A stretch of 41,948 nucleotides of DNA from Betaproteobacteria bacterium. Lineage in GTDB: Bacteria; Pseudomonadota; Gammaproteobacteria; Burkholderiales; SG8-39. The translations under genes and the position numbers were made by a program. The DNA lies in assembly GCA_016234705.1 (NCBI GenBank), contig JACRAS010000182.1:1-41948 (forward strand). Reading direction: 5' to 3'. Numbering within the stretch: the stretch's first letter is position 1; every line of letters starts with the position of its first letter. Below are positions 24,831 through 33,245 of this stretch, one piece after another. The notes beneath the pieces were generated by a model, which was not told the DNA's origin, ran no database searches, and worked only from the letters and a program-made list of their open reading frames with translations.

Positions 24831-24860
24831 CGTCCGGTCGAAGCGGTTGTTGGACGGTTA

Positions 24861-25061
24861 TTACACAGAAACGTCTTTCGTCGGCATCCGCCTTGGGAAA
24901 GTCACGACGGCCCGGCCGCTCGCCTTCTCGGCTTGGCGGAGGCGATCGGCAAGTTTCTCCAGATCGTAATCGCAGGCGGCGAACAGTTGCTCGCGGGCGG
25001 AACGTACTTCTGCCACGATTTCATCAGTCCATGGTTGTTCTTCGCGTTGGGTATGTACCAT
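24861..25061 (-). CDS. antitoxin-like protein downstream of a PIN toxin
   Basis: A 66-residue acidic-basic helical protein starting MVHTQREEQPWTDEIVAEVR, with ACDYDLEKLADRLRQAEKAS and a basic end. No named DNA-binding domain. It starts two bases after the stop of the PIN gene with GGGAGG as ribosome site. The toxin-first order is the reverse of most PIN modules in this window. Confidence 0.65.
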   Translation of the reverse strand: MVHTQREEQPWTDEIVAEVRSAREQLFAACDYDLEKLADRLRQAEKASGRAVVTFPRRMPTKDVSV

Positions 25062-25063
25062 AG

Positions 25064-25540
25064 TCAACCTCCCATGAGTTCGTCGGGCGTACACAAAACA
25101 GGTGGTTCGTAGCCATTGTCACGGCAGGCTCTCTCTACCTTTGGTCGGATCTCAGCATTCGCGATGTGCGTCGAGTTCCAGGTCAGCAAATAATCAATAC
25201 CGTGGCACACAGCAAGGGAAATATGAAGGGCATCCGCCGCGGCGCGTGCCGGAAGGCCAGCCGCTTGAACAAGGTTTCGTGCGAGAGCGATCGCCTCTTC
25301 GGAGATACTCAGCGAGGGTAAATCCCGAATCAGCTGAGCCCGCCTCCCAGCAGCATCAGGGTCACCGGCAGCGGCTTCGGCAACCACAAGCTCAGATATG
25401 CATACCTCGAACGCCGAGCGACGGCGCGTCCACCACTCGTGCGTTAGCTGCTGTCGCGCTGCCGTGACCAAGTCTCGGCTTGGGCGGGCTGCGAGATAGC
25501 TGATGATCGAAGTTTCGAGATAGACTCGCTCAGACATCAC
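25064..25540 (-). CDS. PIN-domain toxin, VapC-like
   Basis: A 158-residue PIN protein. Acidic sites: E9 in VYLETSIISYL (Glu in place of the usual Asp), E in CISELVVAEA, D in ARAAADALHISLAV and the TWNSTHIANAEIRPK tail. The Glu in the first site is seen in a known subset of this family. Translation is likely coupled to the following antitoxin. Confidence 0.8.
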   Translation of the reverse strand: MMSERVYLETSIISYLAARPSRDLVTAARQQLTHEWWTRRRSAFEVCISELVVAEAAAGDPDAAGRRAQLIRDLPSLSISEEAIALARNLVQAAGLPARAAADALHISLAVCHGIDYLLTWNSTHIANAEIRPKVERACRDNGYEPPVLCTPDELMGG

Positions 25541-25813
25541 ACAAGCTTAGCGCAACTGCCTTGAAATGACCAACCTCGTCTGTGCCGGATCCAGCCCATC
25601 TTGAATTCTGGCAAGGCCGGAAGAAGTAAAACCAGTCCGGAGAGCCGCGCCAGTGCTTGCTTTCCGCGCTATCCCCGCCTGTCGTTGCAGTTGATCATCA
25701 TGAATCAGAACGGCGGATGTTCGGACGCTGCGCCTTCAGGGGCAGGTACTGCTGCGTTTGTTGCGTGTGCGAGTGATGTGATCGCGACCGCCAAGCGCGA
25801 TTTGGCCTTGGCG

Positions 25814-26146
25814 TCAACCGATGGCCAGCTTGACCGGCTTGCCAACGTGGCTGAGCATTTCCACCAGCGTGTCGATAGTGAACTTGGCCGTTTTCTTGTT
25901 GACCACGTCGGAGACGCGGGGCCGCGAGACCATCAGGATCTGGGCTGCCTCGGCCTGCTTCAAGCGATGCTCGGCAATCCAGGCGGACAGCTCGTCCATC
26001 AACTGCTGCTTCAATAGCCGTGTATCGTTGATCTGCTTACGCGAGGCTGTTTGCAAACGCTTGGCTTCAGCGGGCGCGAAGCCAAGTTCCAGGAAGAGGT
26101 TCGCTCCCGGCTTCGTCACATGGCGGATTTCAGTGTCGGTCGTCAT
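25814..26146 (-). CDS. HigA-like XRE-family antitoxin
   Basis: A 110-residue protein with a C-terminal helix-turn-helix: LKQAEAAQILMVSRPRVSDVVNKK at residues about 63-86, followed by TIDTLVEMLSHVGKPVKL, the usual end of this COG5606-type antitoxin. The N-terminal part (NLFLELGFAPAEA) is typical too. It lies downstream of the HigB-like toxin, and its ATG overlaps the original toxin stop as ATGA (see the toxin entry). Confidence 0.87.
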   Translation of the reverse strand: MTTDTEIRHVTKPGANLFLELGFAPAEAKRLQTASRKQINDTRLLKQQLMDELSAWIAEHRLKQAEAAQILMVSRPRVSDVVNKKTAKFTIDTLVEMLSHVGKPVKLAIG

Positions 26147-26199
26147 TTCTGTGCCTTTCTCGCGTTGACCACGGCGCGATAGCGCGCCTCGGCAATGCC

Positions 26200-26490
26200 C
26201 TAGTCTTGCTTGCTGGTCGCCCGAGTCTTCTTCTGGAAGCAGTGCAGGACATACACCGCTTCCTCGAACTTGGCGACGTACATTACCCGGTAATTGCCGC
26301 TGGTTTCCCGAATGCGGATTTCCCTGGCGCCGGCTCCGACATCATCGAATGGCTTCCAGTCGTCCGGGTCCAAACCGCCTTGCACCTTGCCCAACTGGAA
26401 ACCGGCATAGCGGCGTGGTTCGTCCGGGAATGCCAACAGGTCGTCGTAGGCGGAACCCACCCAGCGAATCTCTTTTTCGTCGCTTATCAC
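26200..26490 (-). CDS. HigB-like (Gp49/RelE superfamily) toxin with an early amber codon
   Basis: A 96-residue toxin starting at GTG 26490: IRWVGSAYDDLLAFPDEPRR, GYQLG-like 'GFQLGKVQGG', DDWKPFDDVGAGAREIRI, NYRVMYVAKF and the C-terminal HCFQKKTRATSK. Family members mRNA-cleave on the ribosome. The frame ends at TAG 26200-26202, but continues open for 18 more codons (GIAEARYRAVV... to KAQK) and closes with a TGA that overlaps the antitoxin ATG as ATGA. So the stop is probably a nonsense change in a 115-residue toxin, or is read through. Confidence 0.82.
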   Translation of the reverse strand: MISDEKEIRWVGSAYDDLLAFPDEPRRYAGFQLGKVQGGLDPDDWKPFDDVGAGAREIRIRETSGNYRVMYVAKFEEAVYVLHCFQKKTRATSKQD

Positions 26491-26498
26491 TCCGCCAT

Positions 26499-26514
26499 GT
26501 ATAAAAGTTTATAC
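26499..26514. promoter_or_regulatory. palindromic operator of the HigBA-like module
   Basis: GTATAAAAGTTTATAC, two 7-base arms with a 2-base centre, nine bases upstream of the toxin start. Likely target of the HTH antitoxin. Confidence 0.65.
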
Positions 26515-26583
26515 GCGCCCAGGACACAAGTCAAACCATGATTCAATCGGCGCGCGGTATTTCGCGCGTCCGAGCTGAAATGT

Positions 26584-26950
26584 ATGTTAGGCGAACATCA
26601 ATCTTCCGCGAGGTTCCGGAACCTGTGGGCGGCGGCGGGATGGTTCCTCGCGCGCTTCCGGCAGAACTTCGCCGTGCCCGATCGCGTTCCTGCGCGCATC
26701 GAGCGGCAGCGCCCGCGCTCGCCGCAATATCTGCAGCGCGGCCAGCGGGGCGGCGCGCTCGCGTCGCGCTGGAATCTGATCCTCCCGCAAGTGCTGATGC
26801 GATCAGGGGGAGGCGGATGAGCCCTAGCCTCGAGTATCTGGAGCGCTGCGCCGCCGAAACCGGCTTTCAGATCAGGGGAGAACAAGTTTACCGTGGTGAG
26901 ATGCCTGGCAGCGATTGCTGGCGCCGCGTCGGAATGCTAAGATGGCCATC
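26584..26950 (+). pseudogene. remnants of an AbiEii-like toxin gene and its upstream partner
   Basis: Two abutting pieces. 26584-26820 encodes a basic protein ending RSPQYLQRGQRGGALASRWN and is open to the 5' side without a clear start or domain. At 26817 an ATG overlaps its TGA (ATGA) and opens MSPSLEYLERCAAETGFQI, which resembles the N-terminus of AbiEii nucleotidyltransferase toxins; the expected catalytic GGT part is missing and the frame drifts into the next module's operator. Seen: overlap and N-terminal likeness. The AbiE assignment is from memory. Confidence 0.35.
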
Positions 26951-26965
26951 TAAATGGCTATCTCA
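26939..26965. promoter_or_regulatory. palindromic operator of the Phd-PIN module
   Basis: AGATGGCCATCT (26940-26951) is a perfect palindrome, followed at once by the related half-site ATGGCTATCT. It lies some 13-38 bases upstream of the antitoxin ATG at 26978. Confidence 0.55.
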
Positions 26966-26977
26966 GCGGAATTAACC

Positions 26978-27211
26978 ATGAACGACGCTTACTCGATCGC
27001 GGAAGCGAAGAACAATTTGTCCGGTTTGGTGCATGAAGCGGAGCAGGGCCACCCCGTGCGGCTCACGCGGCGCGGCAAGCCCGTGGCGGTGCTGATTTCG
27101 ACGCAGCAGTACGAGCGGCTCAGCAAGCCCAGGAAGAAAATAGAATGGCGGGCTGCTGTAATCGATACCAAAAATTTCAAATTCGATCGCGATGAAGCCA
27201 ACGAACGATAG
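26978..27211 (+). CDS. Phd/YefM-family antitoxin
   Basis: About 77 residues starting MNDAYSIAEAKNNLSGLVHE, with the family core GHPVRLTRRGKPVAVLIS and QYERLSK, then a charged tail that would bind the toxin (VIDTKNFKFDRDEANER). An in-frame start at 26954 exists, but the 26978 ATG fits the family N-terminus. It overlaps the toxin gene by 20 bases. Confidence 0.88.
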   Translation: MNDAYSIAEAKNNLSGLVHEAEQGHPVRLTRRGKPVAVLISTQQYERLSKPRKKIEWRAAVIDTKNFKFDRDEANER

Positions 27212-27692
27212 GGTATTCATCGACACAAATGTACTCGTCTATCTTTACTCGGGTGACGAATCCGCCAAGAAGGCGGCTGCGATATCGGCGCTCGGGAATG
27301 GTACAGCTTGCGTGACGACACAGGTATTGGGTGAGCTTGCGCACGTTCTGACGAAAAAGTTTCTGTTGCCGACAATTAACGTACAAGCCGTGGTGCGTGA
27401 AGTATGTGACGCATGCGAAGTACATCCAGTGACGCCCGAACTCATCGTCGCAGCGCTTCGGCTTCGGGAGCAATACCGCTACGGCTTCTACGACAGCCTG
27501 ATCATTGCCGGCGCCCGAATGACTGGGTCGGCAATCCTGTATTCCGAAGACATGCAGCATGGTCAGGTGATCGACGGCGCGCTCACCATTCAATCGCCTT
27601 TTGCTCCCGCCGCTCGTCAGCGCCAACGGGAGTATCGAGTGAAGGCGCGAAGCGCGGTGAAGAAGCCGGCGTTGAGGCAGTCCAGGCGATAA
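27192..27692 (+). CDS. PIN-domain toxin, VapC-like
   Basis: A 166-residue PIN RNase: VFIDTNVLVYLYS (first Asp), TQVLGELAHVLTKK (Glu), RYGFYDSLIIAGA (Asp) and ILYSEDMQHGQVIDGALTI (Asp). The canonical end is near ALTIQSPF; the last 25 or so residues are basic (REYRVKARSAVKKPALRQS) and longer than in relatives, perhaps a frame extension into neighbouring DNA. Confidence 0.88.
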   Translation: MKPTNDRVFIDTNVLVYLYSGDESAKKAAAISALGNGTACVTTQVLGELAHVLTKKFLLPTINVQAVVREVCDACEVHPVTPELIVAALRLREQYRYGFYDSLIIAGARMTGSAILYSEDMQHGQVIDGALTIQSPFAPAARQRQREYRVKARSAVKKPALRQSRR

Positions 27693-27797
27693 CCGTGCCC
27701 GATCACAAGTTCTCCCTCCACACGCTCTGCCTGCATGCCGGCCAAATTCCCGAAGCCGCCACTGGTGCGCGCGCCCATGCCTGCGCGCGCGGCGCCG

Positions 27798-28205
27798 TCA
27801 AACATTGAGGATCTGAACGCGAATCCCGTATCGTTCGTAAATCGGGACGGCGCGTCGGTCGCAAGTGATCAGCGGCACAGCATGCGCGGCCGCTGTCGCC
27901 GCGACCAAGGCGTCATAAACAGAGCCGCCTGTTACATTCAGTTCCGCCAAACCGGAAACAAACTTGCGATAGGCGGAAGCGGTCAGCCGCAACCATGGAT
28001 CCGGAAAACGCGTCGCAATGAAATCGCGCACCACGCCTGCCGGCGCCCGGTGCGGCGCCGGCAGGCGCGTAAGTACGGAATATGTCTCGAGCGCGCAATG
28101 CTCCACAAGCCAAAGGCCATGGTCCAGCGCCTGTCTCGCGGCATCATGCTGTTCGTGCCATGACGCGAACGCCGCCACCACCACGCTGGTGTCGGCCGCC
28201 GTCAA
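27798..28205 (-). CDS. PIN-domain toxin, VapC-like
   Basis: A 135-residue PIN protein: ADTSVVVAAFASWHEQH (first Asp), ALETYSVLTRLPAPHR (Glu), GSVYDALVAATA (Asp) and ITCDRRAVPIYERYG (Asp). The start is a TTG at 28205 that overlaps the antitoxin stop by four bases. It converges on the Phd-PIN module. Confidence 0.85.
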   Translation of the reverse strand: MTAADTSVVVAAFASWHEQHDAARQALDHGLWLVEHCALETYSVLTRLPAPHRAPAGVVRDFIATRFPDPWLRLTASAYRKFVSGLAELNVTGGSVYDALVAATAAAHAVPLITCDRRAVPIYERYGIRVQILNV

Positions 28206-28447
28206 CGCCGTACGCGCTCCATCGTCTCGCGAACTTTTTCGGCGGTGAGCGGCGGCAGCGACTCGCCAGGTACGGCGATAACTCCCTTGCCACGACGCTT
28301 CAACACCATCGGGGTCGCCGCGATCTCTACCTCAAGACGCCCCTCACCGGCACGCACCTCAAGCACCTGACCGGGATGAAATCCCAGCGCCTGCCGAAGC
28401 GCCTTGGGAACCACCAGCCGGCCGGCGGAATCAATGGTTGTTTTCAT
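28202..28447 (-). CDS. AbrB-type antitoxin (VapB-like)
   Basis: An 81-residue protein with an N-terminal AbrB fold (MKTTIDSAGRLVVPKALRQA, FHPGQVLEVRAGEGRLEVEI) and a C-terminal Arg-rich helix. Upstream are TACCAT repeats one helical turn apart that may be its operator. Confidence 0.88.
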   Translation of the reverse strand: MKTTIDSAGRLVVPKALRQALGFHPGQVLEVRAGEGRLEVEIAATPMVLKRRGKGVIAVPGESLPPLTAEKVRETMERVRR

Positions 28448-28473
28448 ACCATTAAATTACCATAAAAATGGCA
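28447..28473. promoter_or_regulatory. possible operator of the AbrB-PIN module
   Basis: Direct repeats TACCAT at 28447-28452 and 28458-28463, 11 bases apart, the second facing ATGGCA (CCAT-4-ATGG). It abuts the antitoxin start. Confidence 0.4.
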
Positions 28474-28603
28474 TAATTGTCGAGATGAGCATGTGGATTG
28501 TGCCGGGCTCCGTTCCTGGAAGTTCGCATGCCTCAAGTAAAGTCCCTCACGGCTACCCGTGACAGGCGCGTTATTGGCTACGATAATGAGCGCGGCAAAG
28601 GGG
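28474..28603 (+). pseudogene. fragment of a TumE-type toxin gene
   Basis: About 130 bases that match the intact TumE gene at 34944-35078 almost base for base (for example GATTGTGCCGGGCTCCGTTC). Small deletions and changes break the frame after the segment VEMSMWIVPGSVPGSSHA, and the rest of the gene is missing. It lies beside the AbrB-PIN module. 28604-28722 shows no gene. Confidence 0.8.
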
Positions 28604-28722
28604 GGGAAACAAGAAATACTGGGGGCCACGGTAAACAATCCAATCACCGTTACGTCGAGAAACGTGGGCTGTCCCCCGAGAACACGTCGCGCGCCACACC
28701 GGGCTCTGAGGCGCTTTTCCCG

Positions 28723-29460
28723 CTAGCAGTCCGGACGGTTGTAACGCTTCATGCAGAGTTCGCGCAACTGACGCTTTTCTTCCTGCAGGCGCCGCTGCGC
28801 ATCGTATTCGGCCTGCCGTCTGGCGGACTGTTCCTGGCGCTGCCTTTGCTCGATCGCGTATTGTTCCTGCCGGCGTTGTGCCTCTGCCCGGCGCTCCGCG
28901 TTTTGTTGTTCCGCGCTCACCTGCCGCCCAAGCCGCTCGGCTTCCAGCCTCAACTGGCGCTCGCGCTCGGCGATCTGCCGTTGCTGGGCATTTTCAAACC
29001 CGGCTTGGCGGCGCGCTTCCTCGCTCGTCTGCAGTTCGCCATGGCGGCGTTTTTCTTCTTCCGCCAGACGCAACAGCCGCTCCACGGTCTCGCGTTCCTC
29101 GCGTGCCTTCTGCCGCGCATGGTAGACCCACATGCCGGAGATCAGAATCAGGATCAGGCCGGCGACGATGATATTGCGGGTGGAGAACCAGCCGGCATCG
29201 TTGTCCTCCACGGCATATGCCTGCGTGTTGACCTTGATTCCGGCCTTGGCTAGCTTCTGATCGTACAGCGCCCGCGCATCCGGATTGCTCAGGGTTTCAT
29301 ACGCCTGCTGCGCAGCAAGAAAACGAATCCTTGCATTTTCGTCCGCGTCGAGTTTGGCTTTCGAATACTGCAGCTTCACGCGATTGAACGCTTCCTCGAT
29401 ATCCTCCTGATAAGCGGATGATGCCAAACCCAGCACCGAATAGAGCGTTTTGATGGTCAT
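28723..29460 (-). CDS. J-like-domain membrane protein with a long coiled coil
   Basis: A 245-residue protein from ATG 29460. Residues about 3-68 are a DnaJ-like domain (LYSVLGLASSAYQEDIEEAF, RFLAAQQAYETLSNPDARALYD), but the HPD tripeptide needed to stimulate DnaK is replaced (region YSKAKLDAD). One membrane helix follows near 92-110 (NIIVAGLILILISGMWVYHA), then a long charged Glu/Arg/Gln coiled coil to the C-terminus, with two cysteines at the end (ELCMKRYNRPDC). So it is probably a J-like anchoring or assembly protein rather than a normal co-chaperone. Confidence 0.75.
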   Translation of the reverse strand: MTIKTLYSVLGLASSAYQEDIEEAFNRVKLQYSKAKLDADENARIRFLAAQQAYETLSNPDARALYDQKLAKAGIKVNTQAYAVEDNDAGWFSTRNIIVAGLILILISGMWVYHARQKAREERETVERLLRLAEEEKRRHGELQTSEEARRQAGFENAQQRQIAERERQLRLEAERLGRQVSAEQQNAERRAEAQRRQEQYAIEQRQRQEQSARRQAEYDAQRRLQEEKRQLRELCMKRYNRPDC

Positions 29461-29635
29461 GATCTTTCCCAGGCCAACTGCCACTCGAGCGCGGTAGCTG
29501 GGTCGCCGTAGCCGCCGCAAGCGGGAAATCCGCCTCGACCGGCGCAATTATATATTTTTTTCGGCGATGCGAGCGGTCGCCCGCGACCGGGAACGAAGCC
29601 GTATACGGCGCGTGGCGCGCAGGCATGCCGTGCGG

Positions 29636-30601
29636 CTATGGGCCGTAGTTGACCGTACTGTTGGTCCCGACGAAAAACAAATTCGGATTGTCGGAATCTA
29701 TCGTCACCTTGATCCAGTCGACGTAGGGGGAGCCGTAACTCTCGATGCGCGTGAATTGCTCCACACGTTTCAGGGTGGCCGGGTCGTGCAAGGGTTGATC
29801 GACGCGAAAGCGGTGGGTGTCGCCGTGCACCAGTACCACCGGCTTGCCGAAATCGAGCGTGTGCGCGAGCAGTTCCTGTTTGAACGCGGCATAGCCATCG
29901 GCCCGGTTGACGCGGCGCAGATAGGACAAATCGAAATCCGGATTGGCTTGGATGAACACGAACACGGCAAGGTAGCTGTTCTTGCGCGCGAGCTCGAAGC
30001 CCTGCCTGAGCCATGCGGCATTGGCCTCCCCGCGCTGCGCGTGCTCGGCGTCCATCTGCGGCGTGCGCCCGAAATTGTTGTTGCTGCCGGGAACGTTCAG
30101 TCCCATGAACAGCACCTCGTCCGCCACCCAGCGTACGTTCTCGCGGTATTCGCGAAACCGGGCATCGGTTGCGGGATCGGCGCTCTGGCGCGCGAGCTGT
30201 AGCGTGTCTTGCCCGAGACTCGTTGCGCCCGCATAAAACACCTGGCGCAGCTTGGCCAGGCGCTCGAGCGGGTCATAGCCGCCCGCGCCCTTGCGGTGGC
30301 AATCGGTCCAGTCATTGTCGCCGGGGACCAAAATGAACGGATAGCGCGACGCCTGGAACATGCGCTTGCGCTGTTCGTACAGCTCGTCGCTGCAAGGGCT
30401 GCTGCCGCTCTTGATATCGCCGACGTGCACGACGAAGGCGAGGTTCTCCTGGTTGATTTCGTCGAGCATTTGCGCGAACCGGCCTTCTTCCCAGGTGTTG
30501 TACGGCGCATCGCCGACGATGGCGAAGCTGAAACGCGCCGGGGCCTGGGCGTGGGATAAGCCCACGGCGAGCGCCAGCGCCAGCCAGAGCAAAGTGCGCA
30601 T
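29636..30601 (-). CDS. exported metallophosphoesterase-like protein
   Basis: A 321-residue protein with a signal peptide (LLWLALALAVGLSHAQA). Calcineurin-like phosphoesterase motifs: FAIVGDAPY (D), VVHVGDIKSG (D), VPGDNDWTD (N) and VLVHGDTHRF (H), so it probably acts on phosphoesters in the periplasm; substrate unknown. ATG 30601 overlaps the mutS stop as TGATG, with GTG 30604 as alternative; the two genes are thus translationally linked. Confidence 0.8.
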   Translation of the reverse strand: MRTLLWLALALAVGLSHAQAPARFSFAIVGDAPYNTWEEGRFAQMLDEINQENLAFVVHVGDIKSGSSPCSDELYEQRKRMFQASRYPFILVPGDNDWTDCHRKGAGGYDPLERLAKLRQVFYAGATSLGQDTLQLARQSADPATDARFREYRENVRWVADEVLFMGLNVPGSNNNFGRTPQMDAEHAQRGEANAAWLRQGFELARKNSYLAVFVFIQANPDFDLSYLRRVNRADGYAAFKQELLAHTLDFGKPVVLVHGDTHRFRVDQPLHDPATLKRVEQFTRIESYGSPYVDWIKVTIDSDNPNLFFVGTNSTVNYGP

Positions 30602-33156
30602 CACAGGTGCTTCAGCTTATACAACAGTTCCAGCGCTTCTTTCGGGCTGAGTTCGTCCGGCTTGATCGCCGCGAGCAGATCCAGCGCCGGGTGCGGCTCG
30701 CTCTCGGGTTTTGGCGCCGCGCCGGCGAACAGGTCGGACTGGCCGTCGCGGGTCAGGCTCTGCTCCTCCAGTTGCAGCAGATAGCGCTTCGCCGCGCGGG
30801 TCACGCTGGCGGGCACGCCGGCGAGCGCAGCCACCTGCAGGCCGTAGCTTTGCGAGGCCGGTCCTTCCTCGACCGCGTGCAGAAACACGATGGAATCCTT
30901 GTGTTCCACCGCATCCAGGTGGATGTTGGCGGCCTCGCGGTGTTCCAGCGCGAGGCGCGTCAGCTCGAAGTAATGCGTCGCGAACAAGGTGTAGCTGCGA
31001 TTCTTTTCCAGCAGGTAGCGCGCGATGGCCCAGGCCAGGGCGAGGCCGTCGAAGGTGGACGTGCCGCGCCCGACCTCGTCCACCAGAACCAGGCTCGCCG
31101 GGGTAGCGTTGTGCAGAATGTTGGCGCTCTCCGTCATTTCGACCATGAAGGTGGAGCGGCCGCCGGCCAGGTCGTCGGCGGCGCCGATGCGGGTGAAAAT
31201 CTGGTCGATCGGACCGAGGCGCGCCGCGCGCGCCGGGACGAAGGCGCCGACGTGGGCGAGCAGCACGATCAGCGCCACCTGGCGCATGTAAGTGGACTTG
31301 CCGCCCATGTTCGGACCGGTGATGAGTAGCAGTTGGCGTGTCGGATTGAGTTTGCAATCGTTGGCGATGTACTGGTCCACCTGCGACTCGACCACCGGGT
31401 GGCGTCCGGCCTCGATTTCGATCAGCGGCTCATCGACGAACTGTGGCCGGCACCAGTTGAGGCGCAGACTGTCGGCGGCAAACGAGACTAGCAGATCCAG
31501 TTCGGCCAGGCTTCTGGCAATGCGCTGCAGTGCCGGAATATGCGGCTGCAAGGTCTCCAGCAACTGCTCATACAGCGCCTTTTCCAGCGCCAGCGCGCGC
31601 TCCTGCGCCGACAGCGCTTTATCCTCGAAGGTTTTCAGCTCGGGCGTGATGTAACGCTCGGCGTTTTTCAGCGTCTGGCGCCGGCGGTAATCTGCGGGAA
31701 TTTTCTCCACGTGAGCATGGGTGACCTCGATGTAAAAGCCGTGCACGCGGTTGTACTCGACCTTGAGGTTGGCGATCCCGCTGCGCTCGCGCTCGCGCGC
31801 TTCGAGTGCGACCAGAAACTCGCTCGAGTTGGTTTGTAGGGCGCGCAGTTCGTCCAGGCCGGCGTCGTAGCCGCCGGCGATGACGCCGCCTTCGCGCAGC
31901 AGCGCCGCCGGTTCGGGCAGGATCGCGCGCGCGAGCAGCGAAGCGCAGTCCGGCGGCACGGCCAAGCCCTCGCGCAACTCGCCGAGGCGGGGGGCGGACG
32001 CGCCGGCAAGCAGCGCGGCGAGCCGGGGCAGGGCGGCGAGGCTGTCGCGCAGGCCGGAGAGGTCGCGCGGCCGCGCGCTTTTCAGCGCGATGCGCGCGCC
32101 GATGCGCTCCACGTCGGCGCTGCGCGAGAGTGCCTCGCGCAGGGCCGTGCTTGCGGCTTGCGCCAGTTCTTCCACCGCTTCGTGGCGGTTGGCCAGCACG
32201 GCGCGGTCGCGCAAGGGATGATGCAGCCAGTGGCGCAACAAGCGGCTGCCCATGCCGGTGGCGCAGCCATCGAGCAGGCTGTACAGAGTGGGCGCAGGCG
32301 TGCCGCGCAGGGTTTCGGTGAGCTCCAGGTTGCGCCGCGTGGCCGCATCCATGCGCACGTAGTCGTCGGCGCGCTCCGGGCGCAGCGCGTTCACGTGAGA
32401 CAAGGCCTGGCCCTGGGTCTTGCGCGCGTATTCGAGCAGCGCGCCGGCCGCGGCGACGGCCGGGCGCAGGTCTTCGCAGCCGAAACCCGCGAGTGAGTGC
32501 ACGTTGAAATGCTTGAGCAATTGCTGGCGCGCGGCTTCGTAGTCGAAATGCCATTCGGGCAGGCGCGTCAGTGCGGCCGTACCGTTCAAGCCGGACAGCG
32601 GACCGCGATCGGCGACCAGGATTTCGGCCGGGCGCAGCCGCGTGAGCTCGCCCGCGAGCAGCCGCTGCGGGATTTCGGCCACGCGCAGCTCGCCGCTCGC
32701 AAGACTCAGCCAGGCGAGACCGACGCTGTTGTTTTCGGCCGCGAGCGCAAGAAGAACATTGTCGGTCTTTTCGTCCAGCAGAGCCGAGTCGGTGAGGGTG
32801 CCCGGCGTGATGATGCGGGTGACGGCGCGCTCCACCGGTCCCTTCGACGTGTTCGGGTCGCCGATCTGCTCGCAAATCGCCACCGACTCGCCCAGCTTCA
32901 CCAGCTTGGCCAGATACTGTTCGACCGCATGGTAGGGCACGCCCGCCATTTTGATTGGCGCGCCGGCGGAAGCGCCGCGCGTGGTGAGCGTGATGTCGAG
33001 CAGCCGCGCCGCCTTCTCCGCGTCGCCGTGGAACAGCTCGTAGAAATCGCCCATGCGGTAGAACAGCAGGATGTCCGGATGCTGCGCTTTCAGGCGCAGG
33101 TACTGCTGCATCATCGGGGTGTGGGCGCTGCCCATCGGGGAATCCAGTTTGCTCAT
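30601..33156 (-). CDS. mutS: DNA mismatch repair protein MutS
   Basis: An 851-residue mismatch-recognition ATPase. The N-terminal mismatch-binding [11 protein letters not shown] (Phe-x-Glu) is near residues 29-39; clamp and lever domains follow; Walker [12 protein letters not shown] near 613-623, [21 protein letters not shown], and [11 protein letters not shown]. The C-terminus ends in the tetramerisation-like region ([15 protein letters not shown]). ATG 33156 ([20 protein letters not shown]) is preferred over an open extension of 36 codons. Confidence 0.97.
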   Translation of the reverse strand: MSKLDSPMGSAHTPMMQQYLRLKAQHPDILLFYRMGDFYELFHGDAEKAARLLDITLTTRGASAGAPIKMAGVPYHAVEQYLAKLVKLGESVAICEQIGDPNTSKGPVERAVTRIITPGTLTDSALLDEKTDNVLLALAAENNSVGLAWLSLASGELRVAEIPQRLLAGELTRLRPAEILVADRGPLSGLNGTAALTRLPEWHFDYEAARQQLLKHFNVHSLAGFGCEDLRPAVAAAGALLEYARKTQGQALSHVNALRPERADDYVRMDAATRRNLELTETLRGTPAPTLYSLLDGCATGMGSRLLRHWLHHPLRDRAVLANRHEAVEELAQAASTALREALSRSADVERIGARIALKSARPRDLSGLRDSLAALPRLAALLAGASAPRLGELREGLAVPPDCASLLARAILPEPAALLREGGVIAGGYDAGLDELRALQTNSSEFLVALEARERERSGIANLKVEYNRVHGFYIEVTHAHVEKIPADYRRRQTLKNAERYITPELKTFEDKALSAQERALALEKALYEQLLETLQPHIPALQRIARSLAELDLLVSFAADSLRLNWCRPQFVDEPLIEIEAGRHPVVESQVDQYIANDCKLNPTRQLLLITGPNMGGKSTYMRQVALIVLLAHVGAFVPARAARLGPIDQIFTRIGAADDLAGGRSTFMVEMTESANILHNATPASLVLVDEVGRGTSTFDGLALAWAIARYLLEKNRSYTLFATHYFELTRLALEHREAANIHLDAVEHKDSIVFLHAVEEGPASQSYGLQVAALAGVPASVTRAAKRYLLQLEEQSLTRDGQSDLFAGAAPKPESEPHPALDLLAAIKPDELSPKEALELLYKLKHL

Positions 33157-33245
33157 CGGCGCAATTCTAACCTGTGTTGCTTTTCGATAAGCCGGGAATG
33201 CGGCTGGGGCAGGGCTCGCGCGCCAATCCGTGCGCGCTTGATTTT

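Noticed and set aside
25601-26017. Plus-strand 138-codon frame at 25.6-26.0 kb
   Set aside because: Its second half is antisense to the HigA-like gene, and the first half (25541-25813) shows no family features; I see no gene there.
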